DNA from: Cytobacillus oceanisediminis
GTDB lineage: Bacteria; Bacillota; Bacilli; Bacillales; Cytobacillaceae
NCBI RefSeq assembly: GCF_004366035.1
Contig: NZ_SOEE01000011.1
Location: 62,001-126,000 of the forward strand
Direction: 5' to 3'
DNA: 64,000 bases
Shown here: piece after piece, positions 33,198 through 41,903 of the stretch
Layout: each line of letters begins with the position of its first letter
How positions within the stretch are numbered: position 1 is the first letter of the stretch
The notes under the pieces: generated by a model
What the model was told of the DNA's origin: nothing
What the model saw: only the letters and a program-made list of their open reading frames with translations
The model's database searches: none
Translations under genes and position numbers: made by a program

Positions 33198-33737
33198 TTA
33201 ATCGTTTTGGTATTGCAATTCAATCGTTTTAAACTGGTGCTTATAATTAAAAGCATAATGGACGATTAATGTATTGGGTGACTCCCATTCCAATTCATAG
33301 GCCCCTTCCGAAAATGGTTTGTATTCCCGATCGACATCGAGCCTGGTCTTGGTCAAAGCGGTCATGAATAAGCCTGAATTGGAAATCTGGTAAAGTTTGA
33401 CATACCCTTTTTCGATTACCACAAATTTTTCGCTTTGATCGGGTGACGAGAACGTGGTGTATTTGGTTTCCATGAGCAGATTCGGTGCGCTAGTCACTAA
33501 GATGAAAAAGATCCCAACCCCTATCGCCATCCATTTCATCCCTTTATCCGTTAACATATATACCGCTGAAATGACGGCTGCAATAATGAGCAAGGCGCTT
33601 ATGGTATGATGCCCGATGCCTTTGGATGGCGGCCCTAGTTGAAAGTAAACACCCTTTGTATTCATCACCAATTGTATGAGCAGAAGGAATACACTGACAC
33701 CAAGGCCAATGATGGCCATCTTATTACGTTTGATCAT
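33198..33737 (-). CDS. Unknown membrane protein
   Basis: A 179-residue minus-strand protein with three membrane helices in the first 85 residues (IIGLGVSVFLLLIQLVMN; ISALLIIAAVISAVYML; MAIGVGIFFILVTSAP) and a soluble C-terminal beta domain (YTTFSSPDQSEKFVVIEKGY...). Similar layouts occur in poorly characterised Bacillus membrane proteins. It is convergent with the wall hydrolase gene. Confidence 0.65.
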   Translation of the reverse strand: MIKRNKMAIIGLGVSVFLLLIQLVMNTKGVYFQLGPPSKGIGHHTISALLIIAAVISAVYMLTDKGMKWMAIGVGIFFILVTSAPNLLMETKYTTFSSPDQSEKFVVIEKGYVKLYQISNSGLFMTALTKTRLDVDREYKPFSEGAYELEWESPNTLIVHYAFNYKHQFKTIELQYQND

Positions 33738-33927
33738 TTGATTTAACCCTCCCTTACCTTTGAGAACCTATCGCACAAAGTATATCATAATTAAGTTCAA
33801 AACATTGCGAGAACTCTTGTAGATGGTTGGAAAGACGAATATAATGGATATGTGAAATATTAGAAGATTGCCATCATCCATTTTAGAAGAATGCGGGTCA
33901 TGGTTTCTGTTAAAGGGAGGACTGTTT

Positions 33928-34527
33928 TTGAAAATCATTAAAATCGGATTGGTCGGTATGTTAGTAGCCGGATTGTTGACGGCATGTAATGGAAATGACG
34001 CTAAATCGGTTGCGAAAACGGACGATCAGCCAGCCGCGGTTGAAAATGATACGGTTGAATTTTCTCCGGAAGCAAAAGAATGGATTGCTGAAATGGCGGC
34101 GGAGTTCAATCGGGCACCGGAGGAAAGTTTTGATGAATTAAAGCAAGAAGATGTTGGATTTGTTTATTATACAAAAGCCAATGATCTCTATGAAAATATG
34201 CAGCACTATATTGATGACAAAAATGAAAGTTTCGATGAGGACTTTGCCAACTTGCGAATGCTTGCAGCTGGAATAAGCCATGATCAATTTGAACGGACCG
34301 CCCATATCGATGATACGGGGAAAGAAAAGGACAACCTTGAACATGCTGAGGATTGGAAACCCGTACCGGCAAGCATGGAGACGGCGTATCAATACATGGG
34401 ACAATTACTCAACGATTTGGACGTTGCCATCAATAAGGGCGGCAAAGGGAATTCTTTTGGAGTGTCACACTTAACGAATGGTGACAAGGTGAATGAACTG
34501 GAGTCGTTTATAAAACAGGACAGCTGA
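33928..34527 (+). CDS. Lipoprotein of unknown function
   Basis: A 199-residue protein. TTG 33928 follows AAGGGAGG. It has a lipoprotein signal peptide with lipobox LTAC (KIIKIGLVGMLVAGLLTACN). The mature part is acidic and helical (SPEAKEWIAEMAAEFNRAPE, FANLRMLAAGISHDQFERTA). No family recognised. It shares the higher GC of the 29-34.5 kb block, suggesting common origin with the SigO genes. Confidence 0.7.
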   Translation: MKIIKIGLVGMLVAGLLTACNGNDAKSVAKTDDQPAAVENDTVEFSPEAKEWIAEMAAEFNRAPEESFDELKQEDVGFVYYTKANDLYENMQHYIDDKNESFDEDFANLRMLAAGISHDQFERTAHIDDTGKEKDNLEHAEDWKPVPASMETAYQYMGQLLNDLDVAINKGGKGNSFGVSHLTNGDKVNELESFIKQDS

Positions 34528-34528
34528 T

Positions 34529-34562
34529 AAAAAACACCTTTCTTTGGAGAGGTGTTTTCTTT
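34529..34562 (+). terminator. Intrinsic terminator
   Basis: AAACACCT pairs with AGGTGTTT, followed by TCTTTT. Confidence 0.8.
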
Positions 34563-34927
34563 TCGCCGTTAGTCGAATCACTATTTATCTTTGAAAGTTA
34601 CAAAAGAACCGGACAGAGTTTCTGTACCGGTTTTCGTACACCTGTATGACCATAGCGACCGACTGTATGCCTGGTATTCTCCTTCTGACTTAAATACGTG
34701 TTTGATGTTTTTTTGTGAGTCACTTGACCTGTAAATAGAGTTGAGCCACGCTGAAAACTTATTTCTCATTGGTTTCATAAAAAAAGTGTACGTTAAAACC
34801 AGGCTGAGGTTGGGTTATGTTTTTGTCGAAAATGAGAATATCTATCAATACAGGCCTATGTATCTACAAATTTCACGGTATATTTTAAAATTGTGTTAAT
34901 TAATAGGAAAAAGGAGGAGATGAGTAT

Positions 34928-35017
34928 ATGGAAAAACAAATGATTTCGGTGTTGGTTTTTGCAGTAGCTCTGACAACCCTTAAATACTATAAAACTTATA
35001 TAGGAGTATCTAGATGA
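34928..35017 (+). CDS. 29-residue hydrophobic peptide coupled to the next gene
   Basis: An ATG behind AAGGAGGAG opens MEKQMISVLVFAVALTTLKY, a single membrane helix with a basic end, and its TGA overlaps the next ATG (ATGA). It is either a membrane peptide or a translational-coupling leader for the nuclease-like gene. Confidence 0.45.
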   Translation: MEKQMISVLVFAVALTTLKYYKTYIGVSR

Positions 35018-35640
35018 AACTAATTGTTTGGAATGCTGCAATGCGTTTTAGAGATAAATTGGAACACTTAAAACCCTATCAAGCAGCTATTTTAATTATT
35101 CCAGAATCCGAATCTCCGGAAAAATGGGGACAAACTAAACTCCAAGACGTTAATCAATTCCTTTGGTTTGGTGAGAAAGTTAATAAGGGGATTGGTATAT
35201 TTACATTAAATGAACATTATAAAATTGAACTTCACCCTTTATATAACAAGGATTTTCGCTATATTATTCCGTTGTTGGTAACTGGAAAACGAAATTTTAT
35301 TCTCTTTGCGGTATCGTCACAAAATACAAAAGCAAAATTTGAAAGTTACATTGGTCAAATATATTTAGCCCTAAAATATTATGACAGTTTGTTGAAGGAA
35401 CCCTGCGTTATTGCTGGGGATTGGAATAGCAATAAGAACTTTGATCATATCAAGAGGGTTGGTACTCATACGGATGTGGTCAATCTATTAAAAAACAAGG
35501 GTATAATTAGTACATACCATCATTTTTATAAAGAAGAGCATGGTGATGAGTCACAGCCTACCCACTATTTTCGAAAAAAATATGCAAGACCATTTCATAT
35601 CGACTATATTTTTACTTCTACAGATAAACTTCATCGCTAA
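35014..35640 (+). CDS. Endonuclease/exonuclease/phosphatase family protein
   Basis: A 208-residue EEP-fold protein. Motifs: WNAA at the N-terminus (usual W-N), PESESPEK (catalytic Glu region), CVIAGDWNSNK (GD-N) and a C-terminal PFHIDYIF (H-DYIF). These residues bind metal and the scissile phosphate in DNase I/ExoIII-like enzymes. At ~200 residues it is a minimal member. The substrate is unknown; DNA repair or a defence role are both possible. It is coupled to the 29-residue peptide. Confidence 0.75.
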   Translation: MKLIVWNAAMRFRDKLEHLKPYQAAILIIPESESPEKWGQTKLQDVNQFLWFGEKVNKGIGIFTLNEHYKIELHPLYNKDFRYIIPLLVTGKRNFILFAVSSQNTKAKFESYIGQIYLALKYYDSLLKEPCVIAGDWNSNKNFDHIKRVGTHTDVVNLLKNKGIISTYHHFYKEEHGDESQPTHYFRKKYARPFHIDYIFTSTDKLHR

Positions 35641-35740
35641 ATAAAATGGAAGTAGGGAAACATGAAAATTGGTGCCTTTGTTAACGGATTTTAACGGTAT
35701 CCAATAGCCAATAGACTCATATGGGCTCTATAAATAAATA

Positions 35741-35930
35741 TTGCCTATAAATCCAAATAATAGTAAAATAAATTTGTAACATCTTATTATTTTATTATTT
35801 TTTAGCAACCAATCTTTGGTTAGCGGGCTATGTTTATTAAACGTATGCGTTCTTTGGAACGATTCTTTTACACATTTTTTTATGTGCTTATTAGAGTCAT
35901 TCTGGAGGGCGCTTTTTTGCGTTTTAATAA
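35741..35930 (+). ncRNA. Conserved structured leader, copy C (RadC/SSB operon)
   Basis: Promoter TTGCCT (35741-35746)-17-TAAAAT (35764-35769). The hairpin AACCA-atct-TTGGTT follows TTTTTTAGC and ends AGCGGG (35822-35827). The terminator has 5' arm GCGTTCTTTGGAACGATTC and 3' arm GAGTCATTCTGGAGGGCGC, pairing with several G-U pairs, then TTTTTTGCGTTTT. Confidence 0.8.
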
Positions 35931-35959
35931 AAAAATATACCAGAAAGGTGGAAAAGAAA

Positions 35960-36310
35960 ATGGCTGTTACAATGTCACAGTTATTAGGAAAACCAGGAGA
36001 TGTTATTGAGGATTGTAGAAAGGAAATCAGGCTTTTACCCTCAAATGACAGGTATCGAATTTCTGCAGAGATACTTCTTAGAAATGGGGAGCGTCGATAT
36101 TTTCGCGCAAAGTCTATTGATAGGAAGTCTGCTACACAAGAGATACTTTTGTTTATTGCAGCTGTCGAGAATGCAACTGGAGAAACTGTAATGTGGAGAT
36201 TAAAAGGAGAGAAAACTTATCATATGAGCACTAATTATGAGGTAAGCCCTTCTTTTATTCAGCGCACTAAAAAAGCTATTCTAAGGTACTTCTTCGACAT
36301 CGAAGAGTAA
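35960..36310 (+). CDS. Unknown small protein, first gene of leader-C operon
   Basis: A 116-residue protein from ATG 35960 (AAAGGTGG upstream). Basic, alpha/beta, with no known motif (starts MAVTMSQLLGKPGDVIEDCR). It may be nucleic-acid binding given its charge and company (RadC, SSB), but this is only a guess. Confidence 0.55.
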   Translation: MAVTMSQLLGKPGDVIEDCRKEIRLLPSNDRYRISAEILLRNGERRYFRAKSIDRKSATQEILLFIAAVENATGETVMWRLKGEKTYHMSTNYEVSPSFIQRTKKAILRYFFDIEE

Positions 36311-36366
36311 GAGGCTATTAATTTATGAGAGCATTTAAGAGACTTTAAGAAAGGTTGTTGGAAACA

Positions 36367-37011
36367 ATGAAAAATCATTTTGCAATTGCGAAAGAGGAGT
36401 TAGGCTTTTATGGTTTTGAAAATACTTCTCTACAAAATTTGTTAGCAGTATTAATTGGACCGAAAGCAAATCCAGTCGTAACCGGCCAGTTGTCTTCATT
36501 AGGAGTTAAAAGGCTCTCTTCCTTATCTAAAGAAGAGTTACTCCAATATGAAGGTATTGGCGAATCAACTGCGGATCGAATTATTGCCTGTATTGGACTT
36601 GCTGGTCTACTCAACAAATTTAAGTTTGAGGAATGCTATATTGTCAGAAGTCCAGAAGACGCTGCTAAATATATGGCTGATATGTCTACACTAGATCAAG
36701 AACATTTTGAGGTACTTTTTCTTAACTCAAAAAATGTGGTTATTGGGCGTAAGACAATATTTAAAGGCTCTTTAAATGCAAGTATTGTACACCCTAGAGA
36801 AATCTTTCGTGAGGCAGTAAAACTCAGCGCAGCATCAATAATAGCTGGTCATAACCATCCCAGCGGAGACCCGTATCCTTCAAGGGAAGATATCGAAGTC
36901 ACAAAAAGATTATCTGAGGCAGGGAAGCTAGTAGGGATTGACTTATTAGATCACATTATTATTGGTCATCAAGGTAATTTTACTTCCTTAAAAGAAAAGG
37001 GGTATTGTTAA
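36367..37011 (+). CDS. radC: RadC/JAB-domain DNA repair-like protein
   Basis: A 214-residue protein. Starts at 36358 (TTG) or 36367 (ATG) are both possible; AAGG lies close to the former. An HhH-like N-terminal region (LSKEELLQYEGIGESTADRI) is followed by a JAB/MPN metalloprotease-like domain with the signature GHNHPSGDPYPSREDIEVTK. RadC-like genes are frequent on plasmids and ICEs, often beside ssb, and are part of leading/establishment regions. The chromosomal function of RadC remains uncertain. Confidence 0.85.
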   Translation: MKNHFAIAKEELGFYGFENTSLQNLLAVLIGPKANPVVTGQLSSLGVKRLSSLSKEELLQYEGIGESTADRIIACIGLAGLLNKFKFEECYIVRSPEDAAKYMADMSTLDQEHFEVLFLNSKNVVIGRKTIFKGSLNASIVHPREIFREAVKLSAASIIAGHNHPSGDPYPSREDIEVTKRLSEAGKLVGIDLLDHIIIGHQGNFTSLKEKGYC

Positions 37012-37424
37012 TGAATAGTCTAAACTTAGTGGGGCGACTTACAAAAAAGCCTATAATTAAAGGTGATGAACAGAAAGTTTGCCTATTCACATTAGCTGTT
37101 AATCGTAATTATACAAACCAAAACGGTGAACGTGAAGCTGATTTTATTCAGATAAAAACGTTTAAAAAGACTGCTAACAATTGTTATAAATACCTGGACA
37201 AGGGTAGTTTAGTTAGTGTTACTGCTTCTATTCGTACTGGATCTTATATGAAAGACACTAAGAAGATTTATACTATGGAAGTTGTAGCAGAAGATGTACG
37301 TTTTCTTGATACAAAGAAAAGTATCAATGAAAATAGTAATGGAGATCATAATCAAAATAACCAATCCCATGATGACGACCCGTTCCCTGGTAGCGTTGAA
37401 ACCGATGAAGAATGGCCATTTTAA
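37011..37424 (+). CDS. ssb: Single-stranded DNA-binding protein
   Basis: A 137-residue SSB from ATG 37011 (AAAAGGGG upstream), sharing one base with the radC stop. The OB fold covers residues ~1-105 (NLVGRLTKKPIIKG, ADFIQIKTFKKTANN). A linker rich in Asn/His follows, then the acidic tip DEEWPF, the conserved protein-interaction tail. Plasmid SSBs protect the incoming strand during transfer and support replication. Confidence 0.9.
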   Translation: MNSLNLVGRLTKKPIIKGDEQKVCLFTLAVNRNYTNQNGEREADFIQIKTFKKTANNCYKYLDKGSLVSVTASIRTGSYMKDTKKIYTMEVVAEDVRFLDTKKSINENSNGDHNQNNQSHDDDPFPGSVETDEEWPF

Positions 37425-37437
37425 GGTTGGTGAAAAT

Positions 37438-37476
37438 AAAGCGTTCGTTCCTTTGTGAATGAGCGCTTTTCCTTTT
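37438..37476 (+). terminator. Intrinsic terminator after ssb
   Basis: AAGCGTTCGTTC...GAATGAGCGCTTTT with CCTTTTT; may be partly read through since the next gene has only a close ribosome site. Confidence 0.7.
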
Positions 37477-37501
37477 TAAAAAAGAATTTTGGAGGAATAG
37501 A

Positions 37502-37777
37502 ATGAAAAAATATCGTGTACTAGATGAGTCTAGTATATTTTCTGCTAGTGCTGAGGAGATACGAGAGTACCTAGAAGTAAGTTTTGGAGAAAAGTTTGGA
37601 TTTCTTCCTATGTTTCAAGAATCAGAAGATGAAGGTTATTTAGAAATTTACCTCCATACTGATACTTATGTAATTTTGGAGGAACAGGAGCTTACTAAAC
37701 TCGAAGAAATGGATATCACGGAGTCTGACTCCTTAAGAGCCATTTGTTCTATCTTAGAGCTTCAAATTGAAAATTAA
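37502..37777 (+). CDS. Small acidic protein
   Basis: A 91-residue strongly acidic protein with TTGGAGG before the ATG. It has no TM segment and no recognised motif (MKKYRVLDESSIFSASAEEI...). Very acidic small plasmid proteins include DNA-mimic antirestriction proteins; the composition fits but nothing more can be said. Confidence 0.5.
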   Translation: MKKYRVLDESSIFSASAEEIREYLEVSFGEKFGFLPMFQESEDEGYLEIYLHTDTYVILEEQELTKLEEMDITESDSLRAICSILELQIEN

Positions 37778-37793
37778 AGGACATCTTAAATGC

Positions 37794-37828
37794 AGAAAGG
37801 GGTATATGTTTCCCTTTCTTTTTTAATT
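37794..37828 (+). terminator. Intrinsic terminator
   Basis: AGAAAGGG pairs with CCCTTTCT, followed by TTTTTAATT. Confidence 0.75.
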
Positions 37829-37845
37829 ATGAAGGAGGAATTTTA

Positions 37846-38175
37846 TTGGATCTGCCAGATTGTTATCTCGACTCAACAGTGACAGAACCGTTTTTTAAAA
37901 AGGCAAAGGAGTACATTCCCTTTTTAGCTTACTTTGCTATTCAAAGTGCGTTTGCGGAGAAAGATAAAATGTTCAAAGTGGTTGCTTTGACACACCTAAG
38001 GAATCATTACAAAAAAGGTGAGATATCAAGGGAGCAACTCAATGAGCTTATAGAATACTTAGATACTTTTCGCGATCCTTACCAGGACTTTTATGAAAAG
38101 GCTGGATTTCGGACTTGGACAGATACTAAGAATAATATTTTAGGAGGATTATTAAATGAGTCATGTAGGAAATAA
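37846..38175 (+). CDS. Unknown protein coupled to the methyltransferase
   Basis: A 109-residue helical protein, TTG start behind GAAGGAGG. It overlaps the next gene by 20 nt, so the two are likely translated together. It starts (M)DLPDCYLDSTVTEPFFKK; no domain recognised. It may be a partner of the methyltransferase. Confidence 0.55.
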   Translation: MDLPDCYLDSTVTEPFFKKAKEYIPFLAYFAIQSAFAEKDKMFKVVALTHLRNHYKKGEISREQLNELIEYLDTFRDPYQDFYEKAGFRTWTDTKNNILGGLLNESCRK

Positions 38176-39232
38176 AATTAGGGCTGGTTTCTTTGCCACT
38201 CCTGAACGACAAGGTGAATATTTCACTCAGTTATTAGACGTTGAAGGAAGCGGAGTGTGGCTAGATCCCACATGCGGTGAAGGTGATATCCTTAAACAAC
38301 TGTCAGCTGCCTTTCAGAAAGAGGATTGTAGGATTACTACATATGGTGTGGAGTTGGATAAGGGGAGAGCAGATAAAGCAAAATCTGTATTAGACCATAC
38401 AATTAATGCACCTATTGAATCAATAGTCATTCAAAATGAAGCTGTATCATTTTTATACTTAAATCCCCCATACGATTTCACAATGAAAGGGATGGATGAT
38501 GAATCAGCTGACAGAAAAGAGTGGACTGAGCTTTACAGAAACACCAAATATCTTAAGGAGCAAGGTCTCATAATGTATGTGATTCCTTCTTATCGTTATT
38601 CCGATAAGCGGATCGCTAGGTTTTTGGCCACTCATTTTTATAATGTAGGTATGATGAGATTTTCGGATGATGATTATGATGATTTTCGTCAATGTATATT
38701 CATCGGAAATAAAAAGACAGGAAAGCATAAGGAATTTAATCAAAAGCTGTTTGACTTCCTTATTCAAATGGAATCTGATGAATTTGTGATGGAGAAAGTT
38801 ACACCGGTAGACCGTTTTGTAGCTGCTAATAAAAAGTGGAGTGTTCCTGCAGGAGAAGAAAAGTTAAGGACATTCTATACCAAGTTAGCAAATAAATCAG
38901 ACTTTGTTGAAGGGATCCGAAACAGTAAAGGTTTTCAGGCCTTTAAAAATCGTTCTAAGCCACGCCAGCTAGAAATTGGCGGTAACCCTATTCTCCCCTT
39001 AAATGTTGGCCAACTGGCTCTCTTGTTAGCTTCTGGAGCCGTTAATGGAGAAATTGGAGAGGGAGATAATTATCATCTTGTACAGGGACTGGAGCTTGTG
39101 AAAAAAATTCCGAGTGAGGAAAAGAAAGTGCATGATAATGGCAGTGTAACGACGATTACAAAAATTCGTACGCGACGTGAAGTCAGCGTTAAGGTAATCA
39201 CGCCTCAGGGGAAAATTTTGAAGCTTGTTTAG
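38156..39232 (+). CDS. N6-adenine-type DNA methyltransferase (DUF6094-like)
   Basis: A 358-residue class I SAM-dependent methyltransferase. The SAM-binding motif is LDPTCGEGDILKQLSA (~34-50), with acidic motif II (GVELD) and the catalytic motif NPPYDF (~102), typical of N6-adenine enzymes. It lacks an obvious target-recognition domain of R-M systems. In Gram-positive plasmids and ICEs such enzymes occur next to an SNF2-type helicase like the one at 47121. No cognate restriction enzyme is seen here, so it may protect the element's own DNA. Confidence 0.75.
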   Translation: MSHVGNKIRAGFFATPERQGEYFTQLLDVEGSGVWLDPTCGEGDILKQLSAAFQKEDCRITTYGVELDKGRADKAKSVLDHTINAPIESIVIQNEAVSFLYLNPPYDFTMKGMDDESADRKEWTELYRNTKYLKEQGLIMYVIPSYRYSDKRIARFLATHFYNVGMMRFSDDDYDDFRQCIFIGNKKTGKHKEFNQKLFDFLIQMESDEFVMEKVTPVDRFVAANKKWSVPAGEEKLRTFYTKLANKSDFVEGIRNSKGFQAFKNRSKPRQLEIGGNPILPLNVGQLALLLASGAVNGEIGEGDNYHLVQGLELVKKIPSEEKKVHDNGSVTTITKIRTRREVSVKVITPQGKILKLV

Positions 39233-39301
39233 AGACACTGAACCAAAAACCTTCTGAAAGACTGAACCTAAAGATCAACCTTTTTTATTGGAGGAAAGAA
39301 T

Positions 39302-39502
39302 ATGGATACCCATAACGAAATAGTATTCATGGAAGAGCAAATGAAGAAGCTCGTAGCAAATGATGCACTACTAAAATTAGTGTATAAAGATATGACAATC
39401 AGTAGGAATCATTCAAGGAAAGATGCATTAAAAATCATATTTTATGGCTATGTACTTGATGATCCGATCATGGAGGAAGAATATCGTAAAGCCTCCAAGT
39501 AG
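39302..39502 (+). CDS. Small unknown protein
   Basis: A 66-residue helical protein behind TGGAGG (MDTHNEIVFMEEQMKKLVAN...). No motif recognised. Part of the leader-C gene run. Confidence 0.5.
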   Translation: MDTHNEIVFMEEQMKKLVANDALLKLVYKDMTISRNHSRKDALKIIFYGYVLDDPIMEEEYRKASK

Positions 39503-39528
39503 TAATCTTTAAATTAGGGGGAAAAACT

Positions 39529-39843
39529 ATGTTAAAAAATAGTGCTAACCAATTACCTTTTAACACAGAAAAAGTTGTAAAAGAATTAATAGATATTTAC
39601 TGGTCAGATATCTATAACTCTCAAGTGATTGATGAAACTATTGAGGCCGCTGCCAACTTACCTATACCCCAAACCATACAGAAATTTATAAACTCTATGG
39701 ATAGTATAGTTAAGTCAGAAATTAAGGTATCTCCTTTGTATGTTATTGAACCATATGGAGATGCATTGGAAAAATTAAACCCTGGTTATTATTCTGAAAA
39801 ACGTAGAGTTTTTTATCAAGAGGATATTGACTCTATCATCTAA
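39529..39843 (+). CDS. Small unknown protein
   Basis: A 104-residue acidic protein behind AGGGGG (starts MLKNSANQLPFNTEKVVKEL). No TM, no known domain. A terminator follows at 39856. Confidence 0.5.
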   Translation: MLKNSANQLPFNTEKVVKELIDIYWSDIYNSQVIDETIEAAANLPIPQTIQKFINSMDSIVKSEIKVSPLYVIEPYGDALEKLNPGYYSEKRRVFYQEDIDSII

Positions 39844-39855
39844 ATACAGGGAGAA

Positions 39856-39892
39856 AGGCAAGGTTCTTTTGTTGGAACCTTGCTTTTTTATT
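39856..39892 (+). terminator. Intrinsic terminator
   Basis: GCAAGGTTC pairs with GGAACCTTGC, followed by TTTTTTATT. Confidence 0.85.
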
Positions 39893-39923
39893 ACAGGGAT
39901 AATTTAAACTGGAGGAATAACAA

Positions 39924-41342
39924 ATGAATTTAAAGTTAAAGAAAGTATATACTGTATCAAAAAAAGGGAAGCCAGAGAAACCTCGACTTTTCCTTCAACA
40001 TCTTGTATGTGAAGCTGCCGGTTTTAAGGTGAAAGGTGAAGTGTATATTAAAATAAATGAGTTAACTGAAGAGGTAGTATTGCAAAATTTTCCGTTTGAA
40101 GATGGAGAAGATGTTCATACTGTTCATGTGGCTTGTAGAAAGAGCAAGATAAGCGGAAAAGAGCGGCCTCTAGTTGATACTGCCGGAGATAAATATTGTT
40201 CTTTTCTTGATATTAATCAAAAAATAGAAGTTAATGTTTATAAACGAGGCAATAAAGGACAGGTAATTATACGTCCTCTTGAATATAAGTTATTTGAAAA
40301 CAGCACTATACCAACTCCGAGAAACGAGCGGATCAAATTATTATCTATTTGTGCAGGGGCTGGTGTGGGAACTAGCGTTTTGGAGGATACAGGATATTTT
40401 TCCGCTGTTCAGGAGATAGAATTAGAGGATGATTCCGCTGAAGTATTACTTCATAATTTCCCTAATTCGACGGTTTTCTGTGGGGATTTAAGGGATTGTC
40501 AAGATGTAGCTGAAGTTGATATGGCATTCATTACAGCGCCATGTAGCGAACATAGTAGTTTAGGCTTCCAAGAAGGTAATGTAATGAATGATTTAGTCCT
40601 TGCAACTGCAAAGATTATTCAATCCTCAAAAGCTGAAGTTTTATTCTTTGAAAATGTTCCTCAATACTATAAAAGTAATGCCTGGGAATCGCTAAAAAAC
40701 CTATTAAAGGATGATTATCCATTCTGGGGTCAAAAAGAACTGGAGGCATGGGATTTTGGATCTCTTGCCACAAGGAAAAGGACGTGTGCTGTCGGTTTTA
40801 GGAATGAAGAGAGATTCCTATCCTTTGACTTTCCAGCTGCTCCTAAACTCAGAAGGAAAAAACTAAAAGATTTTCTTGATCGCTCAAGTGTGCAGCATGA
40901 ATGGAAGAGTGTAAGAAAATTTATGGATTCTTTTAACAGTCGTGAAGCCTGGAAGGATAGAAGTTTGGAACTAACTTTTGTTGGTAAGGATGCAGAAAGG
41001 ATACAATGCATTCCGAAACGGTATACAAGTCAGTGTGCTTCAAATAGTCATGTTTTAAGTGACAATGGTGAGAATTTCCGGTTTCTTTCAATTAATGAAA
41101 TAAAGAGAATAATGGGGATTCCGGACCATTTTAGTTTCACGGAAAATATACAAAAAATAAGAAAGTATGAAATGCTTGGTCAAAGTGTTGATGGAAGGGT
41201 TATTAAAGCTATCGCGAATCGGCTAGCATATACTTTTATGAAAGTTAAAACTAAAGCTTCAATTGCTACTGAAACATTAAAGAAGCATGTTCAGAGCTAC
41301 AGTGTTAGTAATTGTGGTCAGCTTGAACTTTTGCTCTCCTAA
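39924..41342 (+). CDS. C5-cytosine DNA methyltransferase
   Basis: A 472-residue protein behind TGGAGG. An N-terminal ~130-residue extension (about 1-135, beta-rich) precedes the methyltransferase core. Motif I is LLSICAGAGVGTSVLEDTGY. Motif IV (catalytic cysteine) is TAPCSEHSSLG, motif VI FFENVP, motif VIII RKRTCAVGF, with the C-terminal motif X near MLGQSVDGRVIKAIANRL. It methylates cytosine C5 in DNA. The S/A substitution (APCS for the usual PPCQ) is atypical. No restriction partner is present; self-protection against host restriction is likely. Confidence 0.8.
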   Translation: MNLKLKKVYTVSKKGKPEKPRLFLQHLVCEAAGFKVKGEVYIKINELTEEVVLQNFPFEDGEDVHTVHVACRKSKISGKERPLVDTAGDKYCSFLDINQKIEVNVYKRGNKGQVIIRPLEYKLFENSTIPTPRNERIKLLSICAGAGVGTSVLEDTGYFSAVQEIELEDDSAEVLLHNFPNSTVFCGDLRDCQDVAEVDMAFITAPCSEHSSLGFQEGNVMNDLVLATAKIIQSSKAEVLFFENVPQYYKSNAWESLKNLLKDDYPFWGQKELEAWDFGSLATRKRTCAVGFRNEERFLSFDFPAAPKLRRKKLKDFLDRSSVQHEWKSVRKFMDSFNSREAWKDRSLELTFVGKDAERIQCIPKRYTSQCASNSHVLSDNGENFRFLSINEIKRIMGIPDHFSFTENIQKIRKYEMLGQSVDGRVIKAIANRLAYTFMKVKTKASIATETLKKHVQSYSVSNCGQLELLLS

Positions 41343-41427
41343 TATGTTTGGGTTTATTCTAATGATTAAATAAGATCATAATTTTACACTATTTTATTAA
41401 TTAGATTAATAATCTATATTTTTATAT

Positions 41428-41458
41428 AAAAGGGACTCTAAGGTCCCTTTTTGTTTTT
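41428..41458 (+). terminator. Terminator, possibly bidirectional
   Basis: AAAAGGGAC...GTCCCTTTTTG between convergent genes. Confidence 0.75.
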
Positions 41459-41466
41459 CAGTTATA

Positions 41467-41739
41467 TCATACTAAATTGCGTAGTTTGTTTTTATAATCA
41501 TATTCAATTTTGTTTTTTAACTCGGAGTCTAATAATTCGAAATGAATATTATAGGGTGTTTGTTGACTGAGTTCCCCAATACACTCCCCGCAAATATGAC
41601 TCTGGCTATCATTAATTTTAAAATCCTGCGCAATTTTGTCTATAATCTGGATTTTTTTTCGTGCAATTTGAATGTTAAGAATGGTACGAGAATTACTAGG
41701 TTTCTCTACTGTGTCACCGCACTTAAAGCATTCCACCAA
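41467..41739 (-). CDS. Small zinc-ribbon protein
   Basis: A 90-residue minus-strand protein with two CxxC pairs (CFKCGDTVEK near the N-terminus and HICGECIGEL near residue 52), the pattern of a zinc ribbon. AAAGGAGG lies upstream. It may be a nucleic-acid binding or regulatory protein; function unknown. Confidence 0.65.
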   Translation of the reverse strand: MVECFKCGDTVEKPSNSRTILNIQIARKKIQIIDKIAQDFKINDSQSHICGECIGELSQQTPYNIHFELLDSELKNKIEYDYKNKLRNLV

Positions 41740-41903
41740 GTTTACCTCCTTTAGATTTCCTAGATATTCGTTCTGAACATCAGTTTTTCCTTCCTGGAAA
41801 GCTAATTTTCATTTAAGAACAAATTATCCATTCCATAATAAGGAAGGTTTTTGTATTTTTGTGTCGAATATTTGAATGAAGTTGATAATCGGAGGGAAAT
41901 GTC

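Noticed and set aside
34581..34778. Minus-strand ORF of 65 codons
   Set aside because: Looks somewhat protein-like but has no ribosome site and no conserved motif; perhaps a scrap.
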